From the NCBI RefSeq assembly GCF_024539815.1, contig NZ_JAHHIU010000081.1:1-64000 (forward strand): a DNA stretch of 64,000 bases, read 5' to 3'. Position numbers and translations under genes: made by a program. The notes beneath the pieces are model-generated. The model was not told the DNA's origin, did not search any database, and saw only the letters and a program-made list of their open reading frames with translations. Origin of the DNA: Streptomyces hayashii (GTDB taxonomy: Bacteria > Actinomycetota > Actinomycetes > Streptomycetales > Streptomycetaceae). Of this stretch, positions 53,444-63,396 are shown in pieces (within the stretch, counting starts at the first letter, position 1; every line of letters begins with the position of its first letter).

Positions 53444-53557
53444 GCTGCGCTCGTCCTGATCGCGCCTGTGCTCGCCGTGCTTCTGGCTGCCGCGCTCGTT
53501 CCGGCCGTGCCCGATATCGCGGTGCCCGGGAGCTCCGCGCCTGACAGACTCCGGTGA

Positions 53558-55573
53558 ATGCGCTTCGGCATCCTGGGCGGCCTCGACCTCCGCACCGACG
53601 ACGGCGCCCCCGTCGACCCCGGCGGCCCCCGGCCCCGCGCCCTGCTCACCCTGCTGCTGCTCGACGCGGGGCAGGGGGTCTCGGCGGAGCGGCTGACCGA
53701 CGGCCTGTACGGCGCACAACCGCCCGCCGGGGCCGCCAACGCGCTCCAGTCCCAGGTGTCCCGCCTGCGCCGTCGGCTCGCCCCGCACGCCGCGATCGAG
53801 GCGACGCCCACCGGCTACCGGCTGGCCGTCCCGCCCGACGCCGTCGATCTGCACCGCTTCGAGGAACTGACCGGACGGGGGCGGGCCGCGCTCGCCGCCG
53901 GGGACCACTCGGGCGCGGCCGCCCTGCTGCGCGAGGCGCTCGCGCTGTGGCGAGGTCCGGCGCTGCCCGACCTCCCCGACGCGCACGCCGAGCGGACGCG
54001 GCTCGACGAGCTGCGGCTGGCCGCCGTGCAGGACCGCGTCGACGCGGATCTCGCACTCGGCGGCGGCCCGGGACTGGTGCCCGAACTGCGGGGCCTGCTG
54101 GTCGCCCGCCCGCTGGACGAGCGGCTGTACGGGCAGCTGATGCGGGCCCTGCACACGGCCGGCCGGCCCGCCGAGGCGCTCACGGTGTACGACGAGGCCC
54201 GACGCGTCCTCGCCGACGAACTGGGCGCCGACCCCTCGCCCGGCCTGGCCGCGCTCCACCTGGAGCTCCTCCGGGGCGACGGCCCCGGCCGGACCTCCGT
54301 CCCCTTGCAGCTCACCCGCTTCGTCGGCCGGGAGGCCGAACTCGCCCGGATCCGCGAGGCCCTGTCGGCCACCCGGCTCGTCACGCTCACCGGGCCGGGC
54401 GGCGCCGGCAAGACCCGCCTGGCGATCGAGGCGGCACGCGCGCGTACCGACCCGGCATCCCCCCACGCGCGTACGGGCAGGGCCGAGGTGTGCTTCGTCG
54501 AGTTGGCGCCGCTCGCCGACGGGGCGCGGCTGCCGTACGCGGTCCTCTCCGCGCTCGGCGTGCGGGAGGGCTTCCGCACGCCCGCCGGGGACGGCACGGA
54601 CCGCCTGCTGGCCGCGCTGGAGGAGCGGGAGCTGCTGCTGGTCCTGGACAACTGCGAGCACCTCGTCGAGGACGCGGCCCGGCTGTCCGCCCTGCTGCTC
54701 GCGTCCTGCCCGGGGGTGCGCATCCTCGCGACCAGCAGGGAGTCCCTCCAGATCACCGGTGAGACGCTGGTGCCGGTGCCGCCGCTGGCGCCGGATCCCG
54801 CGGTGCGGCTGTTCGTGGACCGCGCGCGTCTGGTGCGCCCCGAGTTCGAGGGCCACGCGCGCGTGGCCGCCGTCTGCGCGGCCCTGGACGGGCTGCCCCT
54901 GGCGATCGAGCTGGCCGCGGCCCGGCTGCGCACGCTCACCCCGGACGAGCTGGCCGACCGTCTCGACGACCGGTTCCGGCTGCTGTCGCGCGGCGACCGT
55001 TCCAAGGCGCCCCGGCACCGCACCCTGCGCGCCGTCGTGGAGTGGAGCTGGGACCTGCTGGACGAGGAGGAGCGGGAGCTGGCCCGCCGGCTCACGGTGT
55101 TCCCGGGCGGCGCGACGCTCGACGCGGTGGAGGCGGTGTGCGAACTGCCGTACCCGGAGGGCCTGCTGGCCTCGCTGGTGGAGAAGTCGCTGGTGGAGGC
55201 GTCCGGCGGCCGCTACCGGATGCTGGAGACGATCCGCGCGTTCCTCGTCGGACTGGCACGTACGGCCGTCGCGGAGGGGGACGTCCCGCAGGCCCGGGAG
55301 TGGTTGGCGCAGGCCCGCGCCGCCGTCGACGGGGCGCCCGACACCGAGGTGCTCGCCGCTCTCGCCGCGGCCATGGCGGAGGTCGCCGGGGAACCGGAGC
55401 GGGCGGCGGAGCTGCTGGGCGCGGCGGCGGGCCTGCGGGGCGCGGAGACCTGCGGCGACCCCGATGCCGTACGCGCCGAGCGGGCCGCCCGTGCGCGGCT
55501 GTCGCCCGAGGCGTACCGGGAGGCCTTCGAACGGGGCCGCTGCCTGCGGTCAGCGGCGGTCGGCGAACGGTAG
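53558..55573 (+). CDS. BTAD/NB-ARC transcriptional regulator (SARP-AfsR-like)
   Basis: This 671-residue protein begins M-R-F-G-I-L-G-G-L-D-L-R, the usual OmpR-type wHTH start of SARP proteins. A BTAD bacterial activator domain follows (about 95-240; L-Y-G-Q-L-M-R-A-L-H-T-A-G-R). Next is an NB-ARC ATPase with P-loop G-P-G-G-A-G-K-T (about 278-285) and Walker B L-L-L-V-L-D-N. The C-terminal helices are shorter than in AfsR, so no TPR array is retained. Such regulators activate neighbouring genes; the FAD monooxygenase starts 35 bases downstream and is the obvious target. Confidence 0.9.
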   Translation: MRFGILGGLDLRTDDGAPVDPGGPRPRALLTLLLLDAGQGVSAERLTDGLYGAQPPAGAANALQSQVSRLRRRLAPHAAIEATPTGYRLAVPPDAVDLHRFEELTGRGRAALAAGDHSGAAALLREALALWRGPALPDLPDAHAERTRLDELRLAAVQDRVDADLALGGGPGLVPELRGLLVARPLDERLYGQLMRALHTAGRPAEALTVYDEARRVLADELGADPSPGLAALHLELLRGDGPGRTSVPLQLTRFVGREAELARIREALSATRLVTLTGPGGAGKTRLAIEAARARTDPASPHARTGRAEVCFVELAPLADGARLPYAVLSALGVREGFRTPAGDGTDRLLAALEERELLLVLDNCEHLVEDAARLSALLLASCPGVRILATSRESLQITGETLVPVPPLAPDPAVRLFVDRARLVRPEFEGHARVAAVCAALDGLPLAIELAAARLRTLTPDELADRLDDRFRLLSRGDRSKAPRHRTLRAVVEWSWDLLDEEERELARRLTVFPGGATLDAVEAVCELPYPEGLLASLVEKSLVEASGGRYRMLETIRAFLVGLARTAVAEGDVPQAREWLAQARAAVDGAPDTEVLAALAAAMAEVAGEPERAAELLGAAAGLRGAETCGDPDAVRAERAARARLSPEAYREAFERGRCLRSAAVGER

Positions 55574-55608
55574 GAGAACGGTCAGCGCCGTCGCCGAGGC
55601 TGCCGCAC

Positions 55609-56820
55609 ATGACGAACCAGAAGAACGCACCCGACCTCGGCCACCTCAGCGTCCTGATCTCCGGCGCGAGCGTCGCCGGCCCCGCGCTCGCCCTGAGCCT
55701 CGTCCGGTACGGCGCCCGCGTCACCGTCGTCGAGAAGGCCCCCCGGCTGCGCGCGGGCGGCTTCGCCGTCGACTTCCGGGGGCACGTCCACCGCAGGGTG
55801 CTCACCGAGTTGGGCGTCCGGGACGAGATCCATGCCCGCCAGACGCACATGGGCCGGCAGACGGTCGTCGACGCGGACGGTTCCCCGAGGGTGGACCTGC
55901 CGTCGGAGATGATGAGCGGCGACGTGGAGATCTTCCGCGGTGAGCTCTCCCGCATCCTGTACGAGCGCACCCGGGACCGCGTCGAGTACGTGTTCGACGA
56001 CTCGATCGCCACCCTCTCCGACACGTCCGAGGGGGTGGCCGTCACCTTCGACAAGGGCTCCCCGCGCCGCTTCGACCTGGTGATCGGCGCGGACGGCCTG
56101 CACTCGCGCACCCGCTCCCTCGTCTTCGGCGACGAGTCCCGCCACCTGCGCTTCCTCGACCACTACGTGGCCTGCTTCGGCGTCCCGAACCATCTGGGCC
56201 TGGACCGCACCGGACGGCTCTACAGCGAACCCGGCCGCGCGATCGCCCTCGGCAACTACGACGGCGATCCGGACCGCGCGGCCGCGCTGCTGGTCTTCCG
56301 GTCCGAGCGCCTGTCGTACGACCGCCAGGACGTGGCGGCGCAGAAGCGGATCGTCGCCGAGCGGTTCGCGGGGATGGGGTGGGAGGGTCCGAACGTCCTC
56401 CGGGCGCTGGAGGAGACCGACGACCTGTACTTCGACGCCGTCGCCCGGACCCACGTCGAGCGGCTCGCCAAGGGCCGGGTGGCGCTGCTCGGGGACGCGG
56501 GGTACGGGGCCACGATGGGCGGCATGGGCACCGGTGTGGCGGTCGTCGGCGCGTATGTCCTGGCCGGTGAGCTCGCCCTGGCCGGCGGAGATCACCGTAC
56601 GGCGTTCGCCGCCTACGAGAACCGGATCCGGGACTTCGCCAGGGGCTGCCAGAAGACCGCGGGCAACGCGGGCCCGTTCTTCGCGCCGGCCACCGAGCGG
56701 CGGATCCGCAGCCGGGACCGGATGTACCGGCTCCTCGCCTCCCGCCCGATGGCGGCCTTCTTCAAGCGGATCACCGAGAAGTCGGCGACGAACATCGAGC
56801 TGCCGCAGTACCCCGGGTGA
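55609..56820 (+). CDS. FAD-dependent monooxygenase (PHBH-type)
   Basis: This 403-residue protein has an N-terminal FAD-binding fold ([12 protein letters not shown], then V-E-K-A), a G-A-D-G-L-H-S-R segment, and [10 protein letters not shown] as the second FAD ribose motif. Members hydroxylate aromatic polyketides, antibiotics or other phenols using NAD(P)H; substrate unknown here. Pairing with a BTAD regulator suggests inducible modification or detoxification. Its 3' end overlaps thiD by 50 bases on the opposite strand. Confidence 0.9.
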   Translation: MTNQKNAPDLGHLSVLISGASVAGPALALSLVRYGARVTVVEKAPRLRAGGFAVDFRGHVHRRVLTELGVRDEIHARQTHMGRQTVVDADGSPRVDLPSEMMSGDVEIFRGELSRILYERTRDRVEYVFDDSIATLSDTSEGVAVTFDKGSPRRFDLVIGADGLHSRTRSLVFGDESRHLRFLDHYVACFGVPNHLGLDRTGRLYSEPGRAIALGNYDGDPDRAAALLVFRSERLSYDRQDVAAQKRIVAERFAGMGWEGPNVLRALEETDDLYFDAVARTHVERLAKGRVALLGDAGYGATMGGMGTGVAVVGAYVLAGELALAGGDHRTAFAAYENRIRDFARGCQKTAGNAGPFFAPATERRIRSRDRMYRLLASRPMAAFFKRITEKSATNIELPQYPG

Positions 56821-57610
56821 GGGCCCAGCCGTGGTCGACGGGGCCGATGCCCGCACCGAGTGCGAACCCGGCGGCGATCGCCCCGGTGACATAGCCCTTC
56901 GCCGCCGCCACCGCCTCCGGAACGGGCTGCCCCTTCGCGAGCTGCGCGGCGATCGCCGACGCGAGGGTGCAGCCGGTGCCGTGCGTGTGCCGGTTGTCGT
57001 GCCGCGGGGCGCGCTGCCAGTGCTCCTCGACGCCGTCGGTCAGCAGGTCCACGGCGTCGCCCGGCAGATGGCCGCCCTTGATCAGCGCCCAGCGCGGTCC
57101 GTACGCCAGCACCGCGGCCGCCGCTTCCCTGAGCTGCTCCTCCGACTCGACCCGCACGCCGGTCAGTTGGGCCACCTCGTCGAGGTTCGGGGTGGCGACG
57201 GTGGCCAGCGGGAGCAGCTTCGTGCGCACACCGTCCAGCGCGGAGGCCGCCAGCAGGGAGTCGCCGTGTTTGGAGACGCCGACCGGGTCGACGACGACGG
57301 GGGCGTCCGTGCCGGCCAGCAACTCGGCGACGGTGTCGACGAGTTCGGCGGAGGAGAGCATGCCGGTCTTGACCGCCTGGACGCCGACGTCGTCGACGAC
57401 GCTGCGGTACTGGGCGCGGACCGCCTCCGCGGGCAGCTCCCAAGCCCCCTGCACGCCGAGGGAGTTCTGTGCGGTGACGGCCGTGACGACGCTCATGCCG
57501 TGCACGCCGAGGGCGAGCATCGTCTTCAGGTCGGCCTGGATCCCGGCCCCGCCGCAGGAGTCGGAGCCGGCCACGGTCAGCACCCGGGGCGGGGCCGCGT
57601 GGACGGTCAT
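56771..57610 (-). CDS. thiD: Hydroxymethylpyrimidine/phosphomethylpyrimidine kinase ThiD
   Basis: This 279-residue ribokinase-fold enzyme has [19 protein letters not shown], and the anion hole H-G-T-G-C-T-L. It phosphorylates HMP to HMP-PP for thiamine synthesis. ATG 57610 overlaps the thiL stop (ATGA). The last residues (after T-R-G-T-A) overlap the convergent monooxygenase; the C-terminal tail is longer than needed for the fold, as if the ancestral stop had been passed. Confidence 0.96.
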   Translation of the reverse strand: MTVHAAPPRVLTVAGSDSCGGAGIQADLKTMLALGVHGMSVVTAVTAQNSLGVQGAWELPAEAVRAQYRSVVDDVGVQAVKTGMLSSAELVDTVAELLAGTDAPVVVDPVGVSKHGDSLLAASALDGVRTKLLPLATVATPNLDEVAQLTGVRVESEEQLREAAAAVLAYGPRWALIKGGHLPGDAVDLLTDGVEEHWQRAPRHDNRHTHGTGCTLASAIAAQLAKGQPVPEAVAAAKGYVTGAIAAGFALGAGIGPVDHGWALTRGTAAARCSSPTSR

Positions 57611-58572
57611 GACTCCATGTCCCCGAAGTGGTCCCAGCCGCCCTTGCTGGTCCAGGGCGCCCCGTCGACCGTCACCTGGGGCAGCGCGGAGGGGTTGAGC
57701 ACCTCGCCGATCACCTTCCAGCGGGCGGGGAGTTTCACGTCCGGCGGGAAGGTCGCCACGATGGCGTGGTCCTCTCCCCCGGTGAGCACCCACTGGATCG
57801 GGTCGACGCCGACGGCCTGCCCGATGTCGTGCATCTGCGTGGGGATGTCTATGGCGCCCGATCGGATGTCGATGCGGACCTTGCTGGCCTCGGCGATGTG
57901 CCCGAGGTCGGCGATCAGCCCGTCGCTGACGTCGCACATCGCCGTCGCGCCGAGTGCGGCGGCCGCCGGGCCCGCGTGATAGGGCGGCTCGGGGCGGCGG
58001 TGGGCCTCCACGAAGGCGCGGGGCGAGCGGAAGCCGCGGGAGAGGACCGCGTACCCGGCGGCGGACCAGCCGAGCCAGCCGGTCACCGCGACGAGGTCGC
58101 CGGGCTGGGCGCCGCCCCGGGTGACGGGCTCCTGGTTGCGCAGATCGCCGAGCGCGGTGATCGACACCATGATCGTGTCGCCCCGCACGACGTCGCCGCC
58201 GACCACGGAGGCGCCCGCCACCTGGCACTCGTCGCGCAGTCCGTCCATCATCTCCGACGGCCAGGTCACGGGCAGTTCGGCGGGCACGACGAGGCCGAGC
58301 AGCAGGGCCGTCGGCACCGCCCCCATGGCGGCGATGTCGGCGAGGTTCTGCGCGGCGGCCTTGCGGCCCACGTCGTAGGCCGTCGACCAGTCGCGGCGGA
58401 AGTGCCGGCCCTCCAGCAGGATGTCGGTGCTGGCCACGACCCTGCGGTCGGGCGCGGCGACCACCGCGGCGTCGTCGCCGGGGCCCACCCGGACCGCGGG
58501 GGTGGTGGTGAGACGGGAGGTGAGCTCCCTGATGAGCCCGAACTCCCCGAGTTCACCGACAGTGCCCTTCAT
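57607..58572 (-). CDS. thiL: Thiamine-monophosphate kinase ThiL
   Basis: This 321-residue protein starts at ATG 58572 with AAGGG close upstream. Diagnostic PurM-like motifs are G-P-G-D-D-A-A-V-V and C-D-V-S-D-G-L. It makes thiamine diphosphate from TMP, the last step of the pathway, and overlaps thiD. I saw no TPP-riboswitch signature in the upstream gap. Confidence 0.96.
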   Translation of the reverse strand: MKGTVGELGEFGLIRELTSRLTTTPAVRVGPGDDAAVVAAPDRRVVASTDILLEGRHFRRDWSTAYDVGRKAAAQNLADIAAMGAVPTALLLGLVVPAELPVTWPSEMMDGLRDECQVAGASVVGGDVVRGDTIMVSITALGDLRNQEPVTRGGAQPGDLVAVTGWLGWSAAGYAVLSRGFRSPRAFVEAHRRPEPPYHAGPAAAALGATAMCDVSDGLIADLGHIAEASKVRIDIRSGAIDIPTQMHDIGQAVGVDPIQWVLTGGEDHAIVATFPPDVKLPARWKVIGEVLNPSALPQVTVDGAPWTSKGGWDHFGDMES

Positions 58573-58781
58573 TTGCCCTTCGGCCCCTTCTGTACCTGTC
58601 CGTGCCCGGTCGCGCATACCCAGTGTCCTCGATACGGTCGAGACAACCGTCGACTTCTTTCGTGCCCCCGCACCCCGGCGCGCGAGCCGTGGTCCTCGTA
58701 GGTCTCCCCGCGGCGCGCGGCGACGCGATACCGTGGCGTTCCTTTTCCCCACATGATCCTCGTGGCCGCCCTGGAGGTTCC

Positions 58782-59015
58782 GTGGTACAGGCGTACATCC
58801 TGATCCAGACGGACGTCGGCAAAGCGTCGACCGTCGCCGAGGAGATCGGCAAAATCCCTGGCGTGGTCCAGGCCGAGGACGTGACGGGACCCTATGACGT
58901 GATCGTGCGGGCCCAGGCGGACACGGTGGACGACCTCGGCCGCATGGTGGTCGCCAAGGTCCAGCAGGTGGACGGGATCACCCGTACTCTTACCTGCCCG
59001 GTGGTCCATCTGTAG
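58782..59015 (+). CDS. Lrp/AsnC-type RAM (ligand-binding) domain protein
   Basis: This 77-residue protein starts at GTG 58782 after GGAGG. It comprises only the beta-alpha-beta-beta-alpha-beta RAM/ACT-like domain of Lrp/AsnC (I-P-G-V-V-Q-A-E-D-V-T-G-P-Y-D-V-I-V) with no helix-turn-helix. Such stand-alone domains bind amino acids or oligomerise with full Lrp proteins. Target unknown. Divergent from thiL. Confidence 0.9.
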   Translation: MVQAYILIQTDVGKASTVAEEIGKIPGVVQAEDVTGPYDVIVRAQADTVDDLGRMVVAKVQQVDGITRTLTCPVVHL

Positions 59016-59035
59016 CCCCCGTCTAACCTTGGCCG

Positions 59036-59545
59036 GTGAACCTTTTCCGTCACCGGCGCCGCCCTGTCCTCGGGCTGTCCGCCCTCGTCCTGCTGATCAC
59101 GACCGCAGGCTGCTCCTCAGCAGACGACAGCGCGTCGACGGCGGTTCCCAGTCCCGACGCGAAGGCCACGAAGCTGTGCCGGAACCTGGACGAGGCACTG
59201 CCGTCGAAGGTGGACGGTGAGAGCCGTCACGATCCCGAGCCCGCCTCCGCGCTGACCGCGGGCTGGGGAGGCTCCGCGATCATACTGCGCTGCGGTGTCA
59301 CACGGCCGCCGAAGATGATCGACCCCAAGGTCCCGGTGGGGGCCGACCCGGACGCGGTGGCGGGCGGGGTGAACGGCGTCGACTGGCTGATGGAGAAGCG
59401 GGACGGCGGGGGCAACCGCTTCACCACGGCCGGTCGCAGCGCGTACGTCGAGGTGACGGTGGCGAAGGACGCCGACAACTCCGCGGTCCTGATCGATCTG
59501 GCCCCGGCCATCAAGAAGGCGATCCCCGAGGGGATCGCCGACTAG
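59036..59545 (+). CDS. DUF3515 family lipoprotein
   Basis: This 169-residue protein starts at GTG 59036. It has a basic N-terminus, a short hydrophobic stretch and a lipobox T-T-A-G-C at Cys26, then a Ser/Ala/Asp linker. The DUF3515 domain with C-R-N-L and I-I-L-R-C-G-V follows; the two Cys may form a disulphide. Exported and lipid-anchored; function unknown. It is 20 bases after the RAM gene, so probably co-transcribed. Confidence 0.9.
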   Translation: MNLFRHRRRPVLGLSALVLLITTAGCSSADDSASTAVPSPDAKATKLCRNLDEALPSKVDGESRHDPEPASALTAGWGGSAIILRCGVTRPPKMIDPKVPVGADPDAVAGGVNGVDWLMEKRDGGGNRFTTAGRSAYVEVTVAKDADNSAVLIDLAPAIKKAIPEGIAD

Positions 59546-59569
59546 CGGGCGGGCCGGTTCATCCGGGGA

Positions 59570-60727
59570 TCAGCGCAGGCCCGTGGACCTGCGCAGCGCC
59601 GCCTGCACCAGGCGGTCCACCAGCTCGGAGTAGCCGATCCCGGTCTCCTGCCACATCTTGGGGTACATCGAGATCGGCGTGAAGCCGGGCATCGTGTTGA
59701 TCTCGTTGATGACGAACTCGCCGTCCTCCGTGAGGAAGAAGTCGGCGCGCACCAGGCCCTCGCAGGACGCCGCGTCGAAGGCGTCCACCGCCAGCCTGCG
59801 GACCTCCGCCGTCTCCTCGTCCGTCAGCGGCGCCGGGACGATCCCCGGGGTGGAGTCGATGTACTTGGCGTCGAAGTCGTAGTAGGCGTGCGCGTCCGGC
59901 GGCGGGATCTCGGCCGGGAGGGAGGCGCGGGGGCCGTCCTCGAACTCCAGGACGCCGCACTCGATCTCGCGGCCCCGCAGCGCCGCCTCGACCAGGATCT
60001 TCGGGTCGTGGCGCTGGGCCTCGGCGATCGCCTCGTCGAGTCCGGACAGGTCGTCGACCTTGGTGATGCCGATGGACGAGCCCGCGCGCGCGGGCTTCAC
60101 GAAGAGCGGCCAGCCGTGCTCGCCGGCCAGGTCGACGATCTTCTTGCGGGCGCCCGGCTCGTCCTGTGCCCACTCACGCGGCCGGATCACCACGTACGGG
60201 CCGACCTTGAGCCCGAAGGAGGTGAACACCCGCTTCATGTACTCCTTGTCCTGGCCGACGGCCGAGGCGAGCACGCCCGCGCCGACGTACGGGACGCCGG
60301 AGAGCTCCAGCAGGCCCTGCAGGGTGCCGTCCTCGCCGTAGGGGCCGTGCAGCACCGGGAAGACGACGTCGACCTCGCCGAGCGCCTTGGGCACCGATCC
60401 CGGCTCGTAGTAGACGACTTCGCGGTTGGCGGGGTCGACGGGGAGCACCACTCCGCCGTCCCGCGACTCGGCGAGCTCCTCGACGTCGGGCGTGCGGCGG
60501 TCGGTGATCGCCATGCGCTCGGGCTCGTCGGCGGTGAGGAACCAGCGGCCCTCGCGGGTGATGCCGATCGGCAGGACCTCGTACTTGGTCCGGTCGATGG
60601 CCCTGAGGACCGCGCCGGCGGTCACCACGGAGATCCCGTGCTCGGAGCTGCGGCCGCCGAACACGACGGCCACCCGCGGCTTGCGGACGGGCGGCTGAGG
60701 GCTCTGGGGGAGGTTCTCGGTGCTCAT
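59570..60727 (-). CDS. ddlA: D-alanine--D-alanine ligase
   Basis: This 385-residue ATP-grasp enzyme starts at ATG 60727. It shows V-F-G-G-R-S-S-E-H near the N-terminus, K-P-A-R-A-G-S-S-I-G-I in the ATP-grasp core, Y-Y-D-F-D-A-K-Y, and N-E-I-N-T-M-P-G at the metal site. The Tyr in the Y-Y-D-F-D-A-K-Y omega loop is of the D-Ala-D-Ala type rather than the His of VanA-type D-Ala-D-Lac ligases. It supplies the peptidoglycan stem dipeptide. Third gene of plsC-gpsA-ddlA, 59 bases from gpsA. Confidence 0.97.
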   Translation of the reverse strand: MSTENLPQSPQPPVRKPRVAVVFGGRSSEHGISVVTAGAVLRAIDRTKYEVLPIGITREGRWFLTADEPERMAITDRRTPDVEELAESRDGGVVLPVDPANREVVYYEPGSVPKALGEVDVVFPVLHGPYGEDGTLQGLLELSGVPYVGAGVLASAVGQDKEYMKRVFTSFGLKVGPYVVIRPREWAQDEPGARKKIVDLAGEHGWPLFVKPARAGSSIGITKVDDLSGLDEAIAEAQRHDPKILVEAALRGREIECGVLEFEDGPRASLPAEIPPPDAHAYYDFDAKYIDSTPGIVPAPLTDEETAEVRRLAVDAFDAASCEGLVRADFFLTEDGEFVINEINTMPGFTPISMYPKMWQETGIGYSELVDRLVQAALRRSTGLR

Positions 60728-60786
60728 ATCGGCTTGAGAGTACCCGGTGGTAGGGCCGGGAGTCAGCGTCCGCCCACCGGGTTCGC

Positions 60787-61797
60787 TCAGCGTCGTTCGG
60801 GCTTCGCGCTGCGCGACATCAGCTCCTTGACGGCCACCACCGGAGGCTTGCCCTCGTGCACGATGGCGACGACCGTCTCGGTGATCGGCATGTCGACGCC
60901 GTGCCGGCGGGCCAGATCCAGCACCGACTCGCACGACTTGACGCCCTCGGCGGTCTGCCGGGTGACCGCGATGGTCTCCTGAAGCGTCATGCCCTTGCCG
61001 AGGTTGGTGCCGAAGGTGTGGTTGCGGGACAGCGGCGAGGAACAGGTCGCCACCAGGTCGCCCAGCCCGGCGAGTCCGGCGAAGGTGAGCGGGTCCGCGC
61101 CCATGGCCAGGCCCAGCCGGGTGGTCTCGGCGAGCCCGCGGGTGATCAGCGAGCCCTTGGCGTTGTCGCCCAGGCCCATGCCGTCGGCGATGCCGACCGC
61201 GAGGCCGATGACGTTCTTCACCGCGCCGCCCAGCTCGCAGCCCACCACGTCGGTGTTGGTGTAGGGCCGGAAGTACGGGGTGTGGCAGGCGGCCTGGAGC
61301 CTCTGCGCGACGGCCTCGTCGGTGCAGGCGACCACGGCCGCGGCCGGCCTGCGGGAGGCGATCTCCTTGGCGAGGTTGGGTCCGGTGACCACGGCGATCC
61401 GGCCCGGGCCCACCTTGGCGACGTCCTCGATCACCTCGCTCATCCGCATGGTCGTACCGAGCTCGACGCCCTTCATCAACGACACCAGGACGGTGTCCGG
61501 GGCCAGCAGGGACGTCCACTCGGCGAGGTTGGCGCGCAGCGTCTGCGAGGGGATCGCGAGGACCGCGAAGTCGGCCCCGTCGGCCGCCTCGGCGGGGTCG
61601 GCGGTGGCGCGCAGGTTCGCGGGGAGCTCGATGTCGGGAAGGTAGTCGGGGTTGGTGCGCGTGGAGTTGACCGCGTCGGCGAGCCCGGCGCGGCGCGCCC
61701 ACAGCGTCACCTCGCAGCCCGCGTCGGCCAGGACGGCGCCGAAGGCGGTCCCCCATGATCCGGCGCCGAACACGGCCGCCTTCACGGACTTGCTCAC
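60787..61797 (-). CDS. gpsA: Glycerol-3-phosphate dehydrogenase [NAD(P)+] GpsA
   Basis: This 336-residue enzyme starts at GTG 61797, overlapping the plsC stop (GTGA). NAD(P) motif G-A-G-S-W-G-T-A near the N-terminus, G-P-N-L-A-K-E-I in the middle, and the catalytic-Lys region G-G-A-V-K-N-V-I-G-L-A are present. It makes sn-glycerol-3-phosphate for phospholipids, which the upstream PlsC-type acyltransferase consumes. Confidence 0.97.
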   Translation of the reverse strand: MSKSVKAAVFGAGSWGTAFGAVLADAGCEVTLWARRAGLADAVNSTRTNPDYLPDIELPANLRATADPAEAADGADFAVLAIPSQTLRANLAEWTSLLAPDTVLVSLMKGVELGTTMRMSEVIEDVAKVGPGRIAVVTGPNLAKEIASRRPAAAVVACTDEAVAQRLQAACHTPYFRPYTNTDVVGCELGGAVKNVIGLAVGIADGMGLGDNAKGSLITRGLAETTRLGLAMGADPLTFAGLAGLGDLVATCSSPLSRNHTFGTNLGKGMTLQETIAVTRQTAEGVKSCESVLDLARRHGVDMPITETVVAIVHEGKPPVVAVKELMSRSAKPERR

Positions 61798-62585
61798 TTG
61801 CTGTTCTCCCCCTCGTGACGGGCTTGCGCGTGGCCGCTCTCCGCACCGGTCTCCGCCTGGGTGCGACGGCGCTGCTCGATCCGCTCCCGGCGCGGGTCGT
61901 AGGGCCTCTCGGGCGCCTTCTCGCCGCGGATCTCCTCCAGCAGGGCGGTGACGGCGGCCATGATGACCTCCGTCGCCTCCTTCAGGAGCTCGGGGGTCAT
62001 GTCGTGGCCGTAGAACCGCGTGAGGTCCACGGGCGGGCCCGCGAGCACATGGTGGGTCTTGCGCGGAAGGAGGTCGGGCTTCTTGGCGTACGGCGGCAGC
62101 AGTTCGTTGGCGCCCCACTGGGCGACGGGGATCACCGGGCACTTGGTCTGCAGGGCCACGCGCGCCGCGCCGGTCTTGGCCGTCATGGGCCAGCCGTCGG
62201 GGTCGCGGGTGAGGGTGCCCTCGGGGTAGAACGCGACGCACTCACCGCGCTCCACGGCCTCGATCGCGGCCCGGAAGGCGCTCAGCGCGTCCGTGCTCTC
62301 GCGGTAGACGGGGATCTGCCCCGTGCCGCGCATCGCGGCGCCGACGAACCCCTCCTTGAAAAGACCGCTCTTCGCGAGGAATCGCGGCACCCGCCCGCTG
62401 TTGTACTGGAAATGGGCGTACGCGAAGGGGTCGACATGCGAATTGTGGTTCACCGCGGTGATAAATCCACCCTCGGCCGGAATGTGCTCCATTCCGCGCC
62501 AGTCCCGCTTGATCAGAACCACCAGCCAGGGTTTGCAGAGGACCGCTGCGAAGCGGTACCAGAAGCCGATTCTGCGGCGGGGCAC
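61794..62585 (-). CDS. plsC: 1-acylglycerol-3-phosphate acyltransferase (PlsC family)
   Basis: This 263-residue protein starts at GTG 62585 with GAGGAAGG upstream. The acyltransferase motif H-x4-D is seen as H-N-S-H-V-D (His47, Asp52) and the second block as F-Y-P-E-G-T-L. An N-terminal hydrophobic stretch (about 10-25) would associate it with the membrane, and the tail is charged. It acylates lysophosphatidic acid. Coupled to gpsA, forming a phospholipid-precursor unit. Confidence 0.93.
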   Translation of the reverse strand: MPRRRIGFWYRFAAVLCKPWLVVLIKRDWRGMEHIPAEGGFITAVNHNSHVDPFAYAHFQYNSGRVPRFLAKSGLFKEGFVGAAMRGTGQIPVYRESTDALSAFRAAIEAVERGECVAFYPEGTLTRDPDGWPMTAKTGAARVALQTKCPVIPVAQWGANELLPPYAKKPDLLPRKTHHVLAGPPVDLTRFYGHDMTPELLKEATEVIMAAVTALLEEIRGEKAPERPYDPRRERIEQRRRTQAETGAESGHAQARHEGENSK

Positions 62586-62748
62586 GCGGACACCTTCCTC
62601 TAGGACTTCCCGAGGCCTGCTCCTGGACCCGGGGCCGCACAAGTGTCGCCCCGGGCCGCTGGTCTGTCGAGAACACCGTACGCCCGCCCCTCCGACCTGC
62701 GAACGGGCCGGGTGACAATGGCCGGGACGAGAGAGGGACGGTACGCCG

Positions 62749-63387
62749 GTGCAGTGGACCTTGGTCATACCCCTGAAACCCTTGGCGCTGGCCAAGAGCA
62801 GGCTCGCGGACACCGCCGCCAACGGGCTGCGGCCCGGGCTCGCCCTGGCGTTCGCCGCGGACACCGTCGCCGCCGCGCTGGCTTCCCCCTCGGTGCGGGA
62901 TGTGGCCGTCGTCACGGACGACGCCCTGGCCGCGCGCACCCTGGCGGCGCTGGGCGCGCGGATCGTCCCGGACGAGCCGCGCGCGGGCCTCAACGCCGCG
63001 CTGACGCACGGGGCGGCCGCCGTGCGGGCCATTCGTCCCGGTTCCCCGCTCGCGGCTCTCAACGCCGACCTGCCGGCTCTGCGCCCGCCGGAATTGACGC
63101 GCGTACTGGACGCGGCCGCCGAATTCCCCCGCGCTTTCCTCCCCGACGCGGCCGCGGTCGGCACGACTCTTCTCACCGCCGCTCCCGGCCGCGCATTGCG
63201 GCCGGCGTTCGGCACGGATTCACGCGCCTGCCATCGCGCCGGTGGAGCCGAGGAACTCCGTCTCGACGCGGTGGATTCCGTACGCCAGGACGTGGACACC
63301 GGCGAGGATCTGCGTGCGGCCCTGGCCCTGGGGGTCGGGCCCCGGACGGCCGCGGCGACCGCGCGGCTGCTGATCCCTGGGCAGTAG
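62749..63387 (+). CDS. cofC: Phosphoenolpyruvate guanylyltransferase CofC/FbiD (F420 biosynthesis)
   Basis: This 212-residue nucleotidyltransferase fold starts at GTG 62749. It opens V-I-P-L-K-P-L-A-L-A-K-S-R-L, the GTP-binding loop with its Lys, and has L-N-A-D-L-P-A-L at the metal site. Actinobacterial homologues activate phosphoenolpyruvate for coenzyme F420. Divergent from plsC; ten bases from the next gene. Confidence 0.92.
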   Translation: MQWTLVIPLKPLALAKSRLADTAANGLRPGLALAFAADTVAAALASPSVRDVAVVTDDALAARTLAALGARIVPDEPRAGLNAALTHGAAAVRAIRPGSPLAALNADLPALRPPELTRVLDAAAEFPRAFLPDAAAVGTTLLTAAPGRALRPAFGTDSRACHRAGGAEELRLDAVDSVRQDVDTGEDLRAALALGVGPRTAAATARLLIPGQ

Positions 63388-63396
63388 GCTGCCGTC

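Noticed and set aside
58573..58781. TPP riboswitch upstream of thiL
   Set aside because: The conserved CTGAGA element and the companion stem are not visible on the minus strand of the gap.
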